From positions 973,751-1,037,750 of the forward strand of contig CM035351.1 of the NCBI GenBank assembly GCA_020137815.1: DNA of 64,000 nt. The letters run 5' to 3'. The position numbers and the translations under genes are program-made. Shown in pieces: positions 12,301-25,163 of this stretch; positions within the stretch are counted from its first letter, which is position 1, and every line of letters starts with the position of its first letter. The notes under the pieces are model-generated. The model did not search any database. It was not told the DNA's origin and worked only from the letters and a program-made list of their open reading frames with translations. Source of the stretch: Hormiphora californensis (lineage: Eukaryota; Ctenophora; Tentaculata; Cydippida; Pleurobrachiidae).

Positions 12301-12766
12301 TTGTTCTGACTTGTTCTGACTTGTTCAGACTCTCTCCCTCTCGCGCAGCAGCTCCACTAAATTACTGTAAAAAGTGCAAGACATCTTTATTGTCTAGGAC
12401 AAGCGCATTTCCTCATTCTACCAAGAACCAACTCATTGCTAACCCTCCCCAACCTAAACTCATTGCTAACCCTCCCCAACCTAAACTCATTGCTAACCCT
12501 CCCCAACCTAAACTCATTGCTAACCCTCCCCCTTCAGGCCCATGCAAGAGGGAACGATGCCCATGAGGGGAGGAGGAGGGCACCGGGGAGGAGGAGGTGG
12601 TGGACAGTGGAGGCCACCCCATCATAACAACAGAGGAGGTGGTGGTGGACTGCCCGGTAGGAGACTCCCCTCAAGACCCCCACCTGGAGGAGGAGGCCGA
12701 GGGGGTTTTGGAGGGCGCCGTGGGTGGGGAGGAGGGGCCAGGGGAGGGTACCGGGGCCGTTATTGA
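757..12766 (+). CDS. DHX9: DHX9 / ATP-dependent RNA helicase A, C-terminal half
   Basis: DEAH-box RNA/DNA helicase, nuclear, acting on dsRNA, R-loops and RNPs. Only the part from motif III onward is in the window; the dsRBDs and motifs I-II lie upstream. Exons inferred from GT-AG sites and reading phase: 757-854, 1366-1457, 2108-2192, 2388-2578, 4568-4942, 5164-5276, 5455-5634, 5814-6140, 7059-7180, 7494-7597, 11648-11762, 12062-12171, 12538-12766. Seen: motif III (VLMSAT), FLPGWN, HSQIP, motif V ([10 protein letters not shown]), motif VI ([15 protein letters not shown]), HA2/ratchet, OB-fold, and a C-terminal RGG/Gly-rich tail ending at a TGA. Two single-base frame breaks occur in conserved sequence: at the 5634/5814 junction and inside 7059-7180 near 7130. 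They look like assembly indels rather than decay, because flanking residues match the family closely. At least six introns carry tandem arrays on their splice junctions. Confidence 0.93.
847..1124 (+). repeat. 24-bp minisatellite copying the 5' splice site of a DHX9 exon
   Basis: About 12 units of 24 bp (two shortened to 18, one lengthened). The first unit spans the end of exon 757-854 and its donor (GACCG|GTAAGT); most later units keep CCG|GTAAGT or GTAAAT and end in TACTAA. The unit is a multiple of three, but reading past the first donor gives an immediate TAA. Only the first of the identical donors therefore yields a functional message. Confidence 0.93.
1871..2112 (+). repeat. 30-bp minisatellite copying the 3' splice site of the next DHX9 exon
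   Basis: Seven near-identical units plus one diverged unit (about 2051-2078). Each has a CCCTCCCTCCCC pyrimidine tract followed by ATGTTAG|GC, the acceptor of exon 2108-2192. The first bases of that exon (GCGATGAT) are also present once inside the array near 2043. Translation gives a repetitive peptide on both strands, but this is a by-product of the repeat. Confidence 0.92.
2328..2387 (+). repeat. Twofold duplication of a 3' splice site
   Basis: Two imperfect units of about 28 bp, each starting with TGAGGTAAC and ending with CTCTCTCCCAG, precede exon 2388-2578. The reading phase (GAT AC|A ACA) fits only the second AG at 2386-2387, so the upstream copy is a decoy acceptor. Confidence 0.7.
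2579..2850 (+). repeat. G-rich degenerate array beginning at a DHX9 donor
   Basis: The donor after exon 2388-2578 (G|GTGAGTTT) opens a G-rich stretch in which GGTGAGTT recurs about five times (2579, 2600, 2658, 2673 and 2829 areas). Longer blocks such as GGGAGGGGGGTTGAGCGGG are duplicated as well. Runs of four to eighteen Gs make it a strong G-quadruplex candidate on the sense strand. It reads on the minus strand as a Pro-rich pseudo-ORF. Confidence 0.75.
3091..4148 (-). pseudogene. Class A (rhodopsin-like) GPCR nested in a DHX9 intron, one frameshift
   Basis: Intronless seven-transmembrane receptor of about 350 residues, antisense to DHX9. The first reading frame (4148 to about 3680) holds the N-terminus with possible N-glycosylation sites, TM1 ([10 protein letters not shown]), TM2 and TM3, ending in a DRY-like position [11 protein letters not shown]. 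The second (about 3690 to 3091) continues directly with loop 2 and TM4-TM7, including NSIVNMIIY in place of NPxxY. The two parts are offset by one base at about 3676-3690, just after TM3. Either a single-base assembly error in a working gene or a young pseudogene; both halves otherwise lack stops. The canonical DRY arginine context is weak. Ligand unknown; I see no basis for a subfamily. Confidence 0.8.
4219..4287. repeat. Inverted repeat upstream of the nested GPCR
   Basis: Arms of 21 bp (4219-4239 and 4267-4287) with one mismatch share the core TATGGACAATTGAG. They are separated by 27 bp and lie about 70 bp upstream of the GPCR start codon. It could be a hairpin, a small TIR element or a promoter feature; nothing distinguishes these. 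Confidence 0.6.
6140..7058. repeat. DHX9 intron with poly-C run and GA microsatellite
   Basis: The intron begins immediately with a long C run (6149-6170) after the donor. A (GA)n tract of about 50 bp is at 6346-6398. No additional exon or element was recognised in the remaining roughly 600 bp. Confidence 0.7.
7189..7286. mobile_element. 98-bp hAT-like MITE with 8-bp TSD lying on a splice donor
   Basis: Perfect 15-bp terminal inverted repeats (CAGGAACCGACCGAA) are flanked by the 8-bp direct repeat GTATGAAT at 7181-7188 and 7287-7294. The left copy of this TSD is the 5' splice site of the DHX9 exon ending at 7180. The insertion therefore happened inside the donor and left the original donor intact. 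A related element lies at 37281-37396 in inverted internal orientation. The 8-bp TSD and CA-start TIR fit the hAT superfamily; there is no coding capacity. Confidence 0.88.
7574..9317 (+). repeat. 44-bp minisatellite copying a DHX9 exon end and donor, main block
   Basis: About 39 units of 44 bp. Each unit consists of the last 23 or so coding bases of exon 7494-7597 (ending TTGACGAGTG), the donor GTGAGTGTGGG and a short intron piece. Units differ by a few substitutions (TGG/GGG, GACC/GATC, ACGAG/ATGAG), and one unit near 8729 lacks three bases. Reading past the first donor gives GAG TGG TGA, so downstream copies of the donor would create a stop. The block resumes at 11090 after a transposon insertion. 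Confidence 0.95.
9318..11089. mobile_element. Non-autonomous hAT-like element inside the 44-bp array
   Basis: Flanked by the 8-bp direct repeat GGTGAGTG (9310-9317 and 11090-11097), which is itself the splice-donor motif of the host array. Ends are inverted: a G run followed by CGGCTGAAGTTTTTGAAG at the left, and the reverse complement ending in a C run at the right. Each end carries a further inverted GAAGTTTTTGAAG / CTTCAAAAACTTC structure, giving long hairpin termini. The interior holds a second element (9455-10381) and about 700 bp of AT-rich sequence without a recognisable transposase. Confidence 0.85.
9455..10381. mobile_element. Inner TIR element filled with a GATCGAATC minisatellite
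   Basis: Perfect 15-bp TIRs (TAGGAACCGGCGATA) flanked by the 8-bp TSD GCTATGAG (9447-9454 and 10382-10389). The TIR shares AGGAACCG with the MITE at 7189. Between them are roughly 20 imperfect units of about 40 bp built from GATCGAATCGA and a T-run. An internal junction near 9910-9945 (GGTTCCTAG ... AAACCGACGATA) looks like a second pair of ends, suggesting two fused or tandem copies. Minus-strand reading gives a repetitive SIRSRFDL peptide without coding signature. Confidence 0.85.
11090..11455 (+). repeat. 44-bp splice-donor minisatellite, second block
   Basis: About nine further units in phase with the block ending at 9317, separated from it only by the transposon at 9318-11089. This shows the array predates the insertion. 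The array ends at GTGGGTACTACGG, and unique intron sequence follows until exon 11648. Confidence 0.93.
11811..11914. repeat. Perfect 104-bp palindrome without spacer
   Basis: Two 52-base arms meet at TTCA|TGAA (11862/11863) and are exact reverse complements. It lies in the DHX9 intron after exon 11648-11762. No TSD or known element was recognised. A spacerless perfect palindrome of this size is unstable in cloning and can also arise as a fold-back assembly artefact. Confidence 0.9.
12201..12272. mobile_element. 72-bp mini-element, CTGTCTG-type TIRs
   Basis: Terminal inverted repeat CTGTCTGACG at the left pairs with CGTCAGACAG at the right. Flanks GGAGCGTG and ATAGCGTG agree at six of eight positions, an aged 8-bp TSD. 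The interior GCTCAGATCGGATC resembles the 39-bp element at 24070-24108. It sits in the last DHX9 intron. Confidence 0.65.
12428..12537 (+). repeat. 27-bp array of branch point plus pyrimidine tract at the last DHX9 acceptor
   Basis: Four units each contain CATTGCTAACCCTCCCC, a CTAAC branch-point consensus with a pyrimidine tract. The fourth ends in CCCTTCAG, the acceptor used by exon 12538-12766. Upstream at 12298-12330 there is also a (TGACTTGTTC) short repeat. Confidence 0.85.
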
Positions 12767-14180
12767 GCGCCAAGGACAGTATAAGAATAATGGGATAGTT
12801 TTTTAGTGTGGAAGTTTGAGTTGACCTGTTCGATTCTAGACAAGCAAATTGTCTCTACCGAAGTTTTGATGGGAGATGTTTTAATATTTATTTTATGTTT
12901 TAAAATCAGTTTATACCCCACAAAACTCGACTAATGAAAGTTTAACTAAATGTAAAATTGTCAGTTCAACCGATTGATTTTACTGATTGTACCCACATGT
13001 GGCCACATCACCTTACTACAAGTGCAGCCTGCAGGCCAATATTCGGCGCTGGCAGGGCATATTATCATCCTACATCACGTTTCTGTAGTAGTCCTGCACC
13101 GTTCTAGACTGGGGAGACAATGACCGCTTGATGTGGTCTGCCGTTAGAGTGAAATTCCTAACGGTCAGATAGTCGTCTCCAGCGGTTGTCAGGACATATC
13201 TGATAGCGATGCTAACCCTCTATACGTCACAATAATTGAAATTTCACTGGTAACCGGTAGTGCTATCAATTCTGCACCTTGGTTACCATGGTAACATTGA
13301 AAGGAAATAACTTTGCGCAACGAACAACAGAACGTCCTGACAACCGCTGGAGACAACCCTTCCCGTTGCGTGTGAATAGGGGTCGATATTGTCTCAATTA
13401 GTGGAGAGACAGAGAGAGATGCTATAGACATACTCCAGATCGAATGACATAAGTAATCTGTGAACTACTAAAGTCGACTTAGAGAGAGAGAGAGAGAGAC
13501 AGATATACAACTCTCTCTCTCTCTTCCTGCACACCGCTCTCTCTCTCTCAGTGTATCTTGAATTATGTTGCCTGTAGTCTCACAGTAAATGATGTTTCGT
13601 TAACAATTCTAGGTTTGAATATATATAAAACATATGTTGTTGTTTGTCAGGCGTGTTCGTCCTCATTTTACTCAGGAAAACATAGACAGTGTTTATGAGT
13701 GTGTATCAAAAACAGTAACCGAATGTTGCCCGTAGTATACCTGGAAAGATTGGAGAACCAGCTGGTGTGTTGAACGGTTAAACCCGGTTAAGTGGTAAAC
13801 GATGTTTGCTACAAAACACCACTGTCGTCCCAAGTGGCTAGTGGACGTGATGATGAAAGTGTCTGTGTGCATATATTAAATGCTGTGTGCGGGTTGTCGG
13901 TGCATTACGCACAACCTGTTCCGTATCACTTGACTCCCGCTGAGCCCGCCATCTTGAATTTTACCTCTTTTTGTGAGCTTGTAACTAACACGAGCACCTC
14001 TATTAGATTATATCCCGTTTTGGCTTTGCACCGGGTTCATGGGGCGGGAATTAAAGGGCACACCCCAACACGTACCCCGACCTGTCAAGTAGCTGTCACG
14101 TGACTCCCAGTGTGCGCATCTCTCTACCAGCGCTGACAACCCCCTAGTTTTCATTTATTTCACAACAACCATGGTTTTGT

Positions 14181-14218
<38 letters not shown>

Positions 14219-15739
14219 GAACCATGTCGACCCTTTTTGGGAGGGGTAGGTATCCGATCTTGCTGATCACGTGACTCTGCTAATTACACATGGTTGCTAA
14301 TAATGGGCCGCTTGAATCTCTCTCTTTCTCTTTGTTCTACCCGGACCTTTCCAATGGTACAGCCCCTCAGTTTGTTTCTTGGTTTTAGCTCTTCATTCTT
14401 GTTTTTGTATGGGTCTTGTCTGATAAACAAAGGGGCGTGGACGCCAGTTTTGCCGTGTAGCAATCGTATTTTGCAACTTGAGATCATGGATTGAGAGAGA
14501 TACATGGGTTAAAGAAGGGGAGAAAAGGGGGAAAAGGGAGACATTGAATAAGAGAGAGATAAAAAGATAGACGGAGAAGAGAAAAAGCGTTTACAAAATA
14601 TACAGAGAGAAAAAGAGAGAATTACTGGTAGGCGGGAGAGAGAGAGAAAAAGCATTTGCTACTCTGTGCTACTTTCTTTGTTCTAGTTATATACACAATT
14701 TGCCTGTACCCCAATTAAAGACCTTAAATTGAAATTTTTTTTATTTGCGTGTCAACCCCTAAAAAACTTTGTCCCTTTTTTTGGTCCCCTGCCCAGGGGT
14801 TTTCTTGTTTTGTTTATAGAGAGAGAAGAGAAAGAAGGTGAGAGGAGGAGATGGGAGAGGGAGGGAGAGTAGAGAGAAAAGGGGAGAGGGGAAAAAAGAA
14901 AGTTAGGGAAGAGAAGAAGGGAAGAGATGATGGAGGGGGGGAGCGGGTGTTGTGTGGGAGGTGTGGTGTCGCCCCCCTTCTCCCTCTCTCCTCTTTTCTC
15001 TCCCTCTCTTTCCCCTTCTTCCCCCCCTCCCTCCCCCCCCTTCTCCTTCTCCTCCTCCCCTCTTCTCTCTCCGTTTCCTCTTCTCACCCATTTTTCCCCC
15101 CGGGGCCTTTCCCTTCTTCCCCTTTTTCCCCCCCATTCTTTTTCGGGGCATCTCAAAAATCTCCCCCTTTTCCTCCCCCCTTTTTCTCCTCTCTTTTCTC
15201 CTTTTCTCTTTCTTCCCCCTCCTTCTCCGGCTTCTCCCCCCTCTCTCTCTCCCACTCTCTCTAATTTGCTGCATTTGCTATCGTTCTCTTTGTTCCTTGT
15301 AGTTGATGTCGGGGGTAGGGTTTTGCTAGATGACTTACATTTTAATATTATACCCTCATTATATATGTGTCTATCATGTGGCGGTCCTGTTTTCCCGCGC
15401 CTTCCAACCCTCAGGCGTTACTTCCCCTTTGTTCTTTTGATCAGTGTGTGTGTTTGTGCGTGTGTGAGTGTGAGTGTCTTGTTTCAGAGTCAAATATATT
15501 GTACAATTTGCCGTGTATCGTAGTGTTTGCACTATACAATTTGAGCTCATTTTGAGGGGTTTATTAGGTGACTCACTGTAATTTAACCAATTAACGGGCC
15601 CAATTAACGGGCCCTTAACAACCCATTAAACTTTGGGCCTGCTAATTTTTGTTAATTGCTTTGATTTTCTTGATATATATGGGTTTCATTATATCTGGAT
15701 TATATTGCACACTTCCTGTATTTGGTGTTTATTTGAATG
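12767..15739. other. Repeat-rich spacer between DHX9 and CSTF2-like region
   Basis: No supported gene. Contents: DHX9 3' UTR; a perfect 21-bp inverted repeat at 13175-13195 and 13334-13354 (GTCTCCAGCGGTTGTCAGGAC type arms) enclosing 138 bp, probably a small TIR element without clear TSD; GA/CT microsatellites near 13480-13550 and 14183-14212; a purine-rich block (14812-14965) switching to a pyrimidine-rich block (14976-15262); and AT-rich sequence to 15739. Reading frames in the purine/pyrimidine blocks are composition artefacts. Confidence 0.65.
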
Positions 15740-16540
15740 TTGGGTTGGTCCTAGGTGAATGTTGGGCAGGTCCCAGGTGAATGTTGGGCAGGTTAGGTTA
15801 ATGTTGGGGGAGGGCCGGGAATGTTTGGCAGCTGTCCCGGGAAAAGTTTGGGGGGCTGCCTAGGTGAATGTTGGGCAGGTACTAGGTGAATGTTGGGCAG
15901 GTCCTGAGTGAATGTTGGGCAGGTCCTAGGTGAATGCTGGGCAGGTCCTAGGTGAATGTTGGGCAGGTACTAGGTGAATGTTGGGCAGCTGTCCTAGGTG
16001 AATGTTGGGCAGGTACTAGGTGAATGTTGGACAGGTCCTAGGTGAATGTTGGGCAGGTCCTAGGTGAATGTTGGGCAGGTCCTAGGTGAATGTTGGGCAG
16101 CTGTCCTAGGTGAATGTTGGGCAGGTCCTAGGTGAATGTTGGGCAGGTCCTAGGTGAATGTTGGGCAGCTGTCCTAGGTGAATGTTGGGCAGCTGTCCTA
16201 GGTGAATGTTGGGCAGGTCCTAGGTGAATGTTGGGCAGGTACTAGGTGAATGTTGGGCAGGTCCTAGGTGAATGTTGGGCAGGTCCTAGGTGAATGTTGG
16301 GCAGGTCCTAGGTGAATGTTGGGCAGGTCCTAGGTGAATGTTGGGCAGGTCCTAGGTGAATGTTGGGCAGGTCCTAGGTGAATGTTGGGCAGGTCCTAGG
16401 TGAATGTTGGGCAGGTCCTAGGTGAATGTTGGGCAGGTACTAGGTGAATGTTGGGCAGGTACTAGGTGAATATTGGGCAGGTCCTAGGTGAATGTTGGGC
16501 AGGTCCTAGGTGAATGTTGGGCAGCCAGTTTTTTTCCCCT
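15740..16540 (+). repeat. 22-bp minisatellite upstream of CSTF2-like region
   Basis: About 36 units of 22 bp with the core CCTAGGTGAATGTTGGGCAG, variants TACTAGG and GCTGTCCTAGG. Each unit contains CAG|GTCCTAG|GTGAAT, so donor-like and acceptor-like dinucleotides recur, but no adjacent exon end could be proven. The last units (16530-16580) are corrupted by homopolymer expansions, marking the start of a low-quality stretch. Confidence 0.9.
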
Positions 16541-16804
16541 AGGTGAATTTTGGGGTTTGGGGGGGCACTGTCCTAGGGGAATGTTAAAAATTTTAAAGGT
16601 TTTCGTTGTGCTTATTTTACAAGCCAACTTATATTTAAATTTTCAATGTTAAATTTTTGATACTGTTTGATCACTTTATATACGGAATTGGATTTCAATT
16701 TGAAAACCCAGCCAAATCCATAAAAAAGACTGATTGGCGAAACCCTGAAATTATTTGTCTTACCCCCTCTCCTTCAAGCCAACTAACCCCCTTTCTTTTG
16801 TAGC

Positions 16805-17740
16805 CATGTCTCAGATCGTGATTGACCAACAGAGGGAGGCAAATGAGAAGTCCATCATCAGGTTGGGGGGTAAATCCCACAAGCTCCCCGAAAAATCCCA
16901 AAAGATATTTTCCCCCAGGTCGGTCCTTTCTCAGTTTTCAGATGGTTTTTGATGGGGATACGGAAAAACCCCAAGGGTTTGGGGTTCTTTTGGTACCAAG
17001 CCCCGGGAGACAGAAAAGGTGCAGAGGAATCTCGTGGTATACTAATGGACGGCCCCCTTCCGAGTTGAACACCATGTGAAAAGAGCGGGGAAATCAAAAA
17101 TTTGGGTCCTATGGAAAGGGTACCCCCGGGTTCCCATATGGAGCACCCTGTCCCCCTGATAACGCCCCCGAGGCTATCTCCCAGGCAGTGGCCTCCCTGC
17201 CCCCCTGAGGATTGTGGGATTTTGAAAAAAAATGAAGAATTTTCCTGGGAACCCTAAAGGGGCAAGAAGTTGTTGTTACAGAACCCCCAACTCGCATACG
17301 CCCTCCTCCAGGCTCTCGTTGTAATGCGGGTATTGGATCCTACCATGTCAGAGAGCACCGGATCACCCCAGCCCTTTTCCCCAAAATCCGGTCCCGGGGC
17401 CCCGCCCCACCACCCCCCCCTCCCCAGCCCACCCCCACCCCCCGGAAGGGCCCCGAGGGAAAACCCTCAAACCCCACCCCAAGTTTTGACCCACGCTACG
17501 TCCCCCCCCCCCCGCGCACCTGCCGTCAGCCTGGGCCCCCCCCCACGACCCCACCCGCCCAAACACGGACCTCCCCCCTCACAAAAGTCCCCGCGCGCGC
17601 AGCAGCTGGTCTTGGGTTTGGTATGGGGAGGCCCTTTTCCCAAAGTAGCACTAACAAAAACAAATCAGGGGTTTTGCCGGAGGAGAAGAGAAACATGTTA
17701 CTGATGTTCAAGGAGCAGTACATCAGAGGCGCCATGTGAG
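16805..17740 (+). pseudogene. CSTF2: CSTF2/CstF-64-like coding region, many frameshifts, no introns
   Basis: Cleavage stimulation factor 64 kDa subunit, which binds the GU-rich element in mRNA 3'-end processing. Starting at ATG 16805, different frames together show an RRM (FSPxG...LSFQMVFDxDTEKPQGFG, RNP1-like), then the hinge (YGAPCPPDNAPEAISQAVAS), then MLLQNPQLAYALLQALVVMR, a Pro/Gly-rich linker and the C-terminal domain (RNMLLMFKEQYIRGAM, stop at 17737-17739). At least six frame changes occur, mostly at G, C or A runs. The whole order lies in about 935 bp with no introns, unlike its neighbours. Two readings: a decayed retrocopy, or a real gene in a badly basecalled patch (16530-18110). 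Homopolymer-biased indels favour the second. Upstream ends in TTTTGTAGCC just before the ATG. Confidence 0.8.
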
Positions 17741-18357
17741 ATGATGTGCCATGTGAGATGATATATGCCATGTGAGACGCAATACAGTGGGGATGTGGAG
17801 ATTAATTTGTGAAAATGAGGATGCGAGGGAATTTCCTTTAAAATTTGGTGTGGGGGAGTTAAAACGTCCCCGTGTTGTATAAAGGGGGTGCTTATTATAA
17901 TATTTGAACCGGTTTTTATTCAGAGACAAGTTTCAATGTTACCAAGTATATTAACGTGTTTTGAAAAAGGGTTTGTATTTTTGGGGGCCCGGGAAAAGTT
18001 TTTCCACTTTCTCTCTCAGGGGGAAAAAAAAAGTATCTCTTTTTTAGGGCCTGGGTTTTGAAAAAAATTTTAAAAAAAAAAAACATGGGGGGGGGCCCCC
18101 GTCTTGGACGAGAAGTGTAATCTTTTTTATCTTGATTGTATTTTAGTAATTTATTAAACTGTGACCACCGTTACACAGACAGAGTGCAGCACTAAAAGTG
18201 TGTGTGGCTGTTTGTGATCCTACTACTAATCCCACGATTTTACATCATTCTTGATCCGTGCTTTACCCCCCAACCCCACCCTTCCCCATTTTCCCCCATA
18301 TCAGTGTTTTCTTTCCGGTATTTACTGCAATAATTGATTTTTCTGCAATGTTCTAGG

Positions 18358-18823
18358 GTTTCACCCTTCCTTTGCTGGGGAGGGTTTCACTCCCTCTAGT
18401 TCTGAGGGTTTCACTCCCTCTCCTAGTTCTGAGGGTTTCACTCCCTCTCCTAGTTCTGAGGGTTTCACTCCCTCTCCTAGTTCTGAGGGTTTCACTCCCT
18501 CTCCTAGTTCTGAGGGTTTCACTCCCTCTGGCCTCTCCTAGTTCTGAGGGTTTCACTCCCTCTCCTAGTTCTGAGGGTTTCACTCCTTCTCCTAGTTCTG
18601 AGGGTTTCACTCCTTCTCCTGGTTCTGAGGGTTTCACTCCTTCTCCTGGTTCTGAGGGTTTCACTCCCTCTCCTGGTTCTGAGGGTTTCACTCCTTCTCC
18701 TAGTTCTGAGGGTTTCACTCCTTCTCCTAGTTCTGAGGGTTTCACTCCCTCTCCTAGTTCTGAGGGTTTCACTCCTTCTCCTAGTTCTGAGGGTTTCACT
18801 CCTTCTCCTGGTTCTGAGGGTTT
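18358..18823 (+). repeat. 27-bp minisatellite with TCTCCTAG core
   Basis: About 17 units of 27 bp containing TTCTGAGGGTTTCACTCC and C(T)CTCCTAG. Because 27 is divisible by three, reading frames stay open on both strands (for example a SEGFTPSP repeat), but codon content does not suggest a protein. Each unit ends in a pyrimidine-rich stretch plus TAG, resembling an acceptor; no exon follows recognisably. Confidence 0.88.
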
Positions 18824-19096
18824 CGTTGAGGATGTTTCATTCTCTCATTTTCCCGCCGTTAATATAACTCTCCCGCTCCTCAATCTCCTCCCGCTCCAGC
18901 TCCAGCTCTTGGCACACCATCCCCCACGCATCCCATCTCCCCGTGACTCTGTGTTATCAGTGCGTTGCACCATGGGGGTATACTAATTAGATCTTGTATA
19001 AAGATGATGATTTGGGGAATCTTCAGCTGTAAGGACGAATCATAGGCCGAGCTGAGCAAAAATGTGTGAAAGTATACACAGGAGCGGAGATAGCGC

Positions 19097-19125
19097 TGGG
19101 AGAGAGAGAGAGAGAGAGAGAGAGG

Positions 19126-19195
<70 letters not shown>

Positions 19196-19206
19196 AAGAG
19201 AGAGAA
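19097..19206. repeat. GA microsatellite
   Basis: About 110 bp of (GA)n with rare AT and GG interruptions, in the spacer upstream of the p66 gene. It gives a spurious RERERE frame on the plus strand. Confidence 0.95.
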
Positions 19207-19602
19207 ATGCGAGGGTCCCCCGCTCTCTCTCTCTGATCATCGATCAAAACCTGGTTATTTTCTTTGCTCCAGTTTTGTCTCCCCTTACCTTATTGTAATA
19301 TTCTGGCTGCATTGCACCCTTTTCTTGCTGTCCCAATAGGGTGCCAGCCACGTCTAGCTAGTCTGTATGAATATCTGCTTTCTCCCCAAATTCCTTGCAT
19401 TCCGTGCATTCTTGTGTAACTGCATTCTCGGGTAACCATTGGTTACTAACCAATCAACATTCCCACATTACACTATAATTTGTCGAGAGAATCTTGTGGT
19501 TTCCAAGAACATCTTGTTTACTGTTCCAAGATCACGCGATCTCGAATATTATAATGCATTCCTCTCTTCTTTCTCTACTCGATCACCCCAAGCAGTAGTG
19601 CC

Positions 19603-23549
<3,947 letters not shown>

Positions 23550-24069
23550 TAGAGGCGGGCGAGATATAGTGGATAGATACACACACACTGAGATTCATCA
23601 TTTTGTGAGATATCGGGGGACTGTGATATAATGGTACCACTGCTTTGCATAATACCTAGTACTACTGCACTGCAGCTGCACTCCACAAAAAGAGGGCGAT
23701 ATACACATATTGGCGGATTATAATTAGTTAATTAGTTGTTCCCTAATTTCACAATGACGTGGCGGAGACTATGGCGGACAATTTTATGTTTAATATGAGT
23801 ATTATTGCACAGGGTGTGTATCCCACACACTGCTGGTATAATAACAGTTAGGGTATTTTAACGAAGTGCTATCTTGGAGGGATGGGAATTTGAAAACCCC
23901 AGGAAACCCCTTACACTTTGGTTTTACATAGATTATATTGTGTATTCGACAATTTTCAAGTCAAATGGTAAAATTAATCTTCCCCTCCCTCCAACTAGCA
24001 TTTAGATATTATATTCCCTGGATATAAGAGAGAGAGAGAGTTCGTACATCATACAATAATGTGTGTGAC

Positions 24070-24108
24070 CTGTCTGGCGGCGCTCAGATGGGTCGCGGCG
24101 CCAGACAG
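24070..24108. mobile_element. 39-bp mini-element with 8-bp TSD, absent from second copy
   Basis: CTGTCTGGCG at the left and CGCCAGACAG at the right flank a GCTCAGATGG core. The 8-bp direct repeat TGTGTGAC is at 24062-24069 and 24109-24116. In the duplicated segment near 37142-37155 the same site reads GTTGTGACACAC without the insertion, an empty site. Same TIR family as 12201-12272. Confidence 0.8.
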
Positions 24109-24739
24109 TGTGTGACACACTCCATATGTTGCGTCACGATTGTGTTTTTTACACAAAGCTCTCAATGAGAAAATACACACACGAATAATAATATGAATTA
24201 ACTCAGACTATACTTCTATGGTAATTTATTTTGTTAGCCCATATTTTAAATCGCGGCGTCGAGCACAAATGCCCCGTCAGAGATGTCAAGAGATGGAGAT
24301 GCTTTTGGAAATGTTCAATAATGCGTTCTTTTGCAGCCAGCAATTTGTTAATTGTGGTGTCCTTGACCCCTTGCTGTTTGAACACATACACAATGACCTC
24401 AATATACACGAGATAAGATATATATCTAGTTGTTCTTTTACTAAGAATTGTGCAAAATGAGAAATTGTTGACTCAATTTTTCCAGCAGTACACACTCACT
24501 TAACATGTATTTGTATGTTGTGGCGGTGTTCTTCATGCTTCGTTGCAATACCACACCTTTACTATTAAATCAAATAACTGAGTTTCCATGTCTTTTTATC
24601 TGGCACAACGAGATGCTACGACAGAAAAGGACAGCCAACATCAAAATAGAAGCGGTCGCGAAGATTTTGAAACTGCACCGCTTTACTGTGCCGCGCTAAA
24701 TCTTTTGGCTTGAAGAAAACTTAACGCGCGGCGCAACTT

Positions 24740-25163
24740 GGGCGCGATTATATACTCCATTTTTTTTCAACTGTTCACCCCCCAAAGTCGTGCGCGGAAT
24801 TGTTTTGCGCGTCTATCATATGTTAACGTGTAGCGCGCACAGCGTAAATTAAAATATCGCACGCGCACGAGTTGAGGGGTGAACAGTTGAATAAAAATGG
24901 ACTTTAATCTGGGTGCCTTGCAGCGTGTTTACAGGTGCGCGCTGCCAAAAAAGTACACCTAAAACCACTTAGACCGACTTTTTTCAAACGGCTATAGCCG
25001 CGCAACCACATGGCCGAATTGAGTAAACTAAACGGTATCTGATAGAGAATCGATAGCCCAAACCCCAGCCCTAACCCGACCCTAACAACAGCCCTAACCC
25101 GTCTCGACTACCAAAATCGATGAATTGTTAGCAATGGAAGGCACCCAGATTTTAACGTTTTCC
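24740..25163. mobile_element. 424-bp insertion flanked by 9-bp direct repeat, absent from second copy
   Basis: Flanked by GCGCAACTT at 24731-24739 and 25164-25172; the second copy (about 37875-37890) has a single GCGCAACTT. The interior shows two inverted pairs: TCAACTGTTCACCCC / GGGGTGAACAGTTGA (24768-24890 region) and TAATCTGGGTGCCTT / AAGGCACCCAGATTTTA (24904 and 25139 areas). The outer ends are not obvious TIRs. No coding sequence. Confidence 0.75.

Noticed and set aside
14752-15523. Long frames rich in Glu/Arg/Gly or Ser/Pro/Leu
   Set aside because: Caused by purine- and pyrimidine-only composition; overlapping frames are open on both strands.
18353-18986. Long repetitive frames (SEGFTPSP / GVKPSELGE type) on both strands
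   Set aside because: They follow from a 27-bp tandem repeat whose unit is divisible by three. Both strands are open at once and there is no non-repeat domain.
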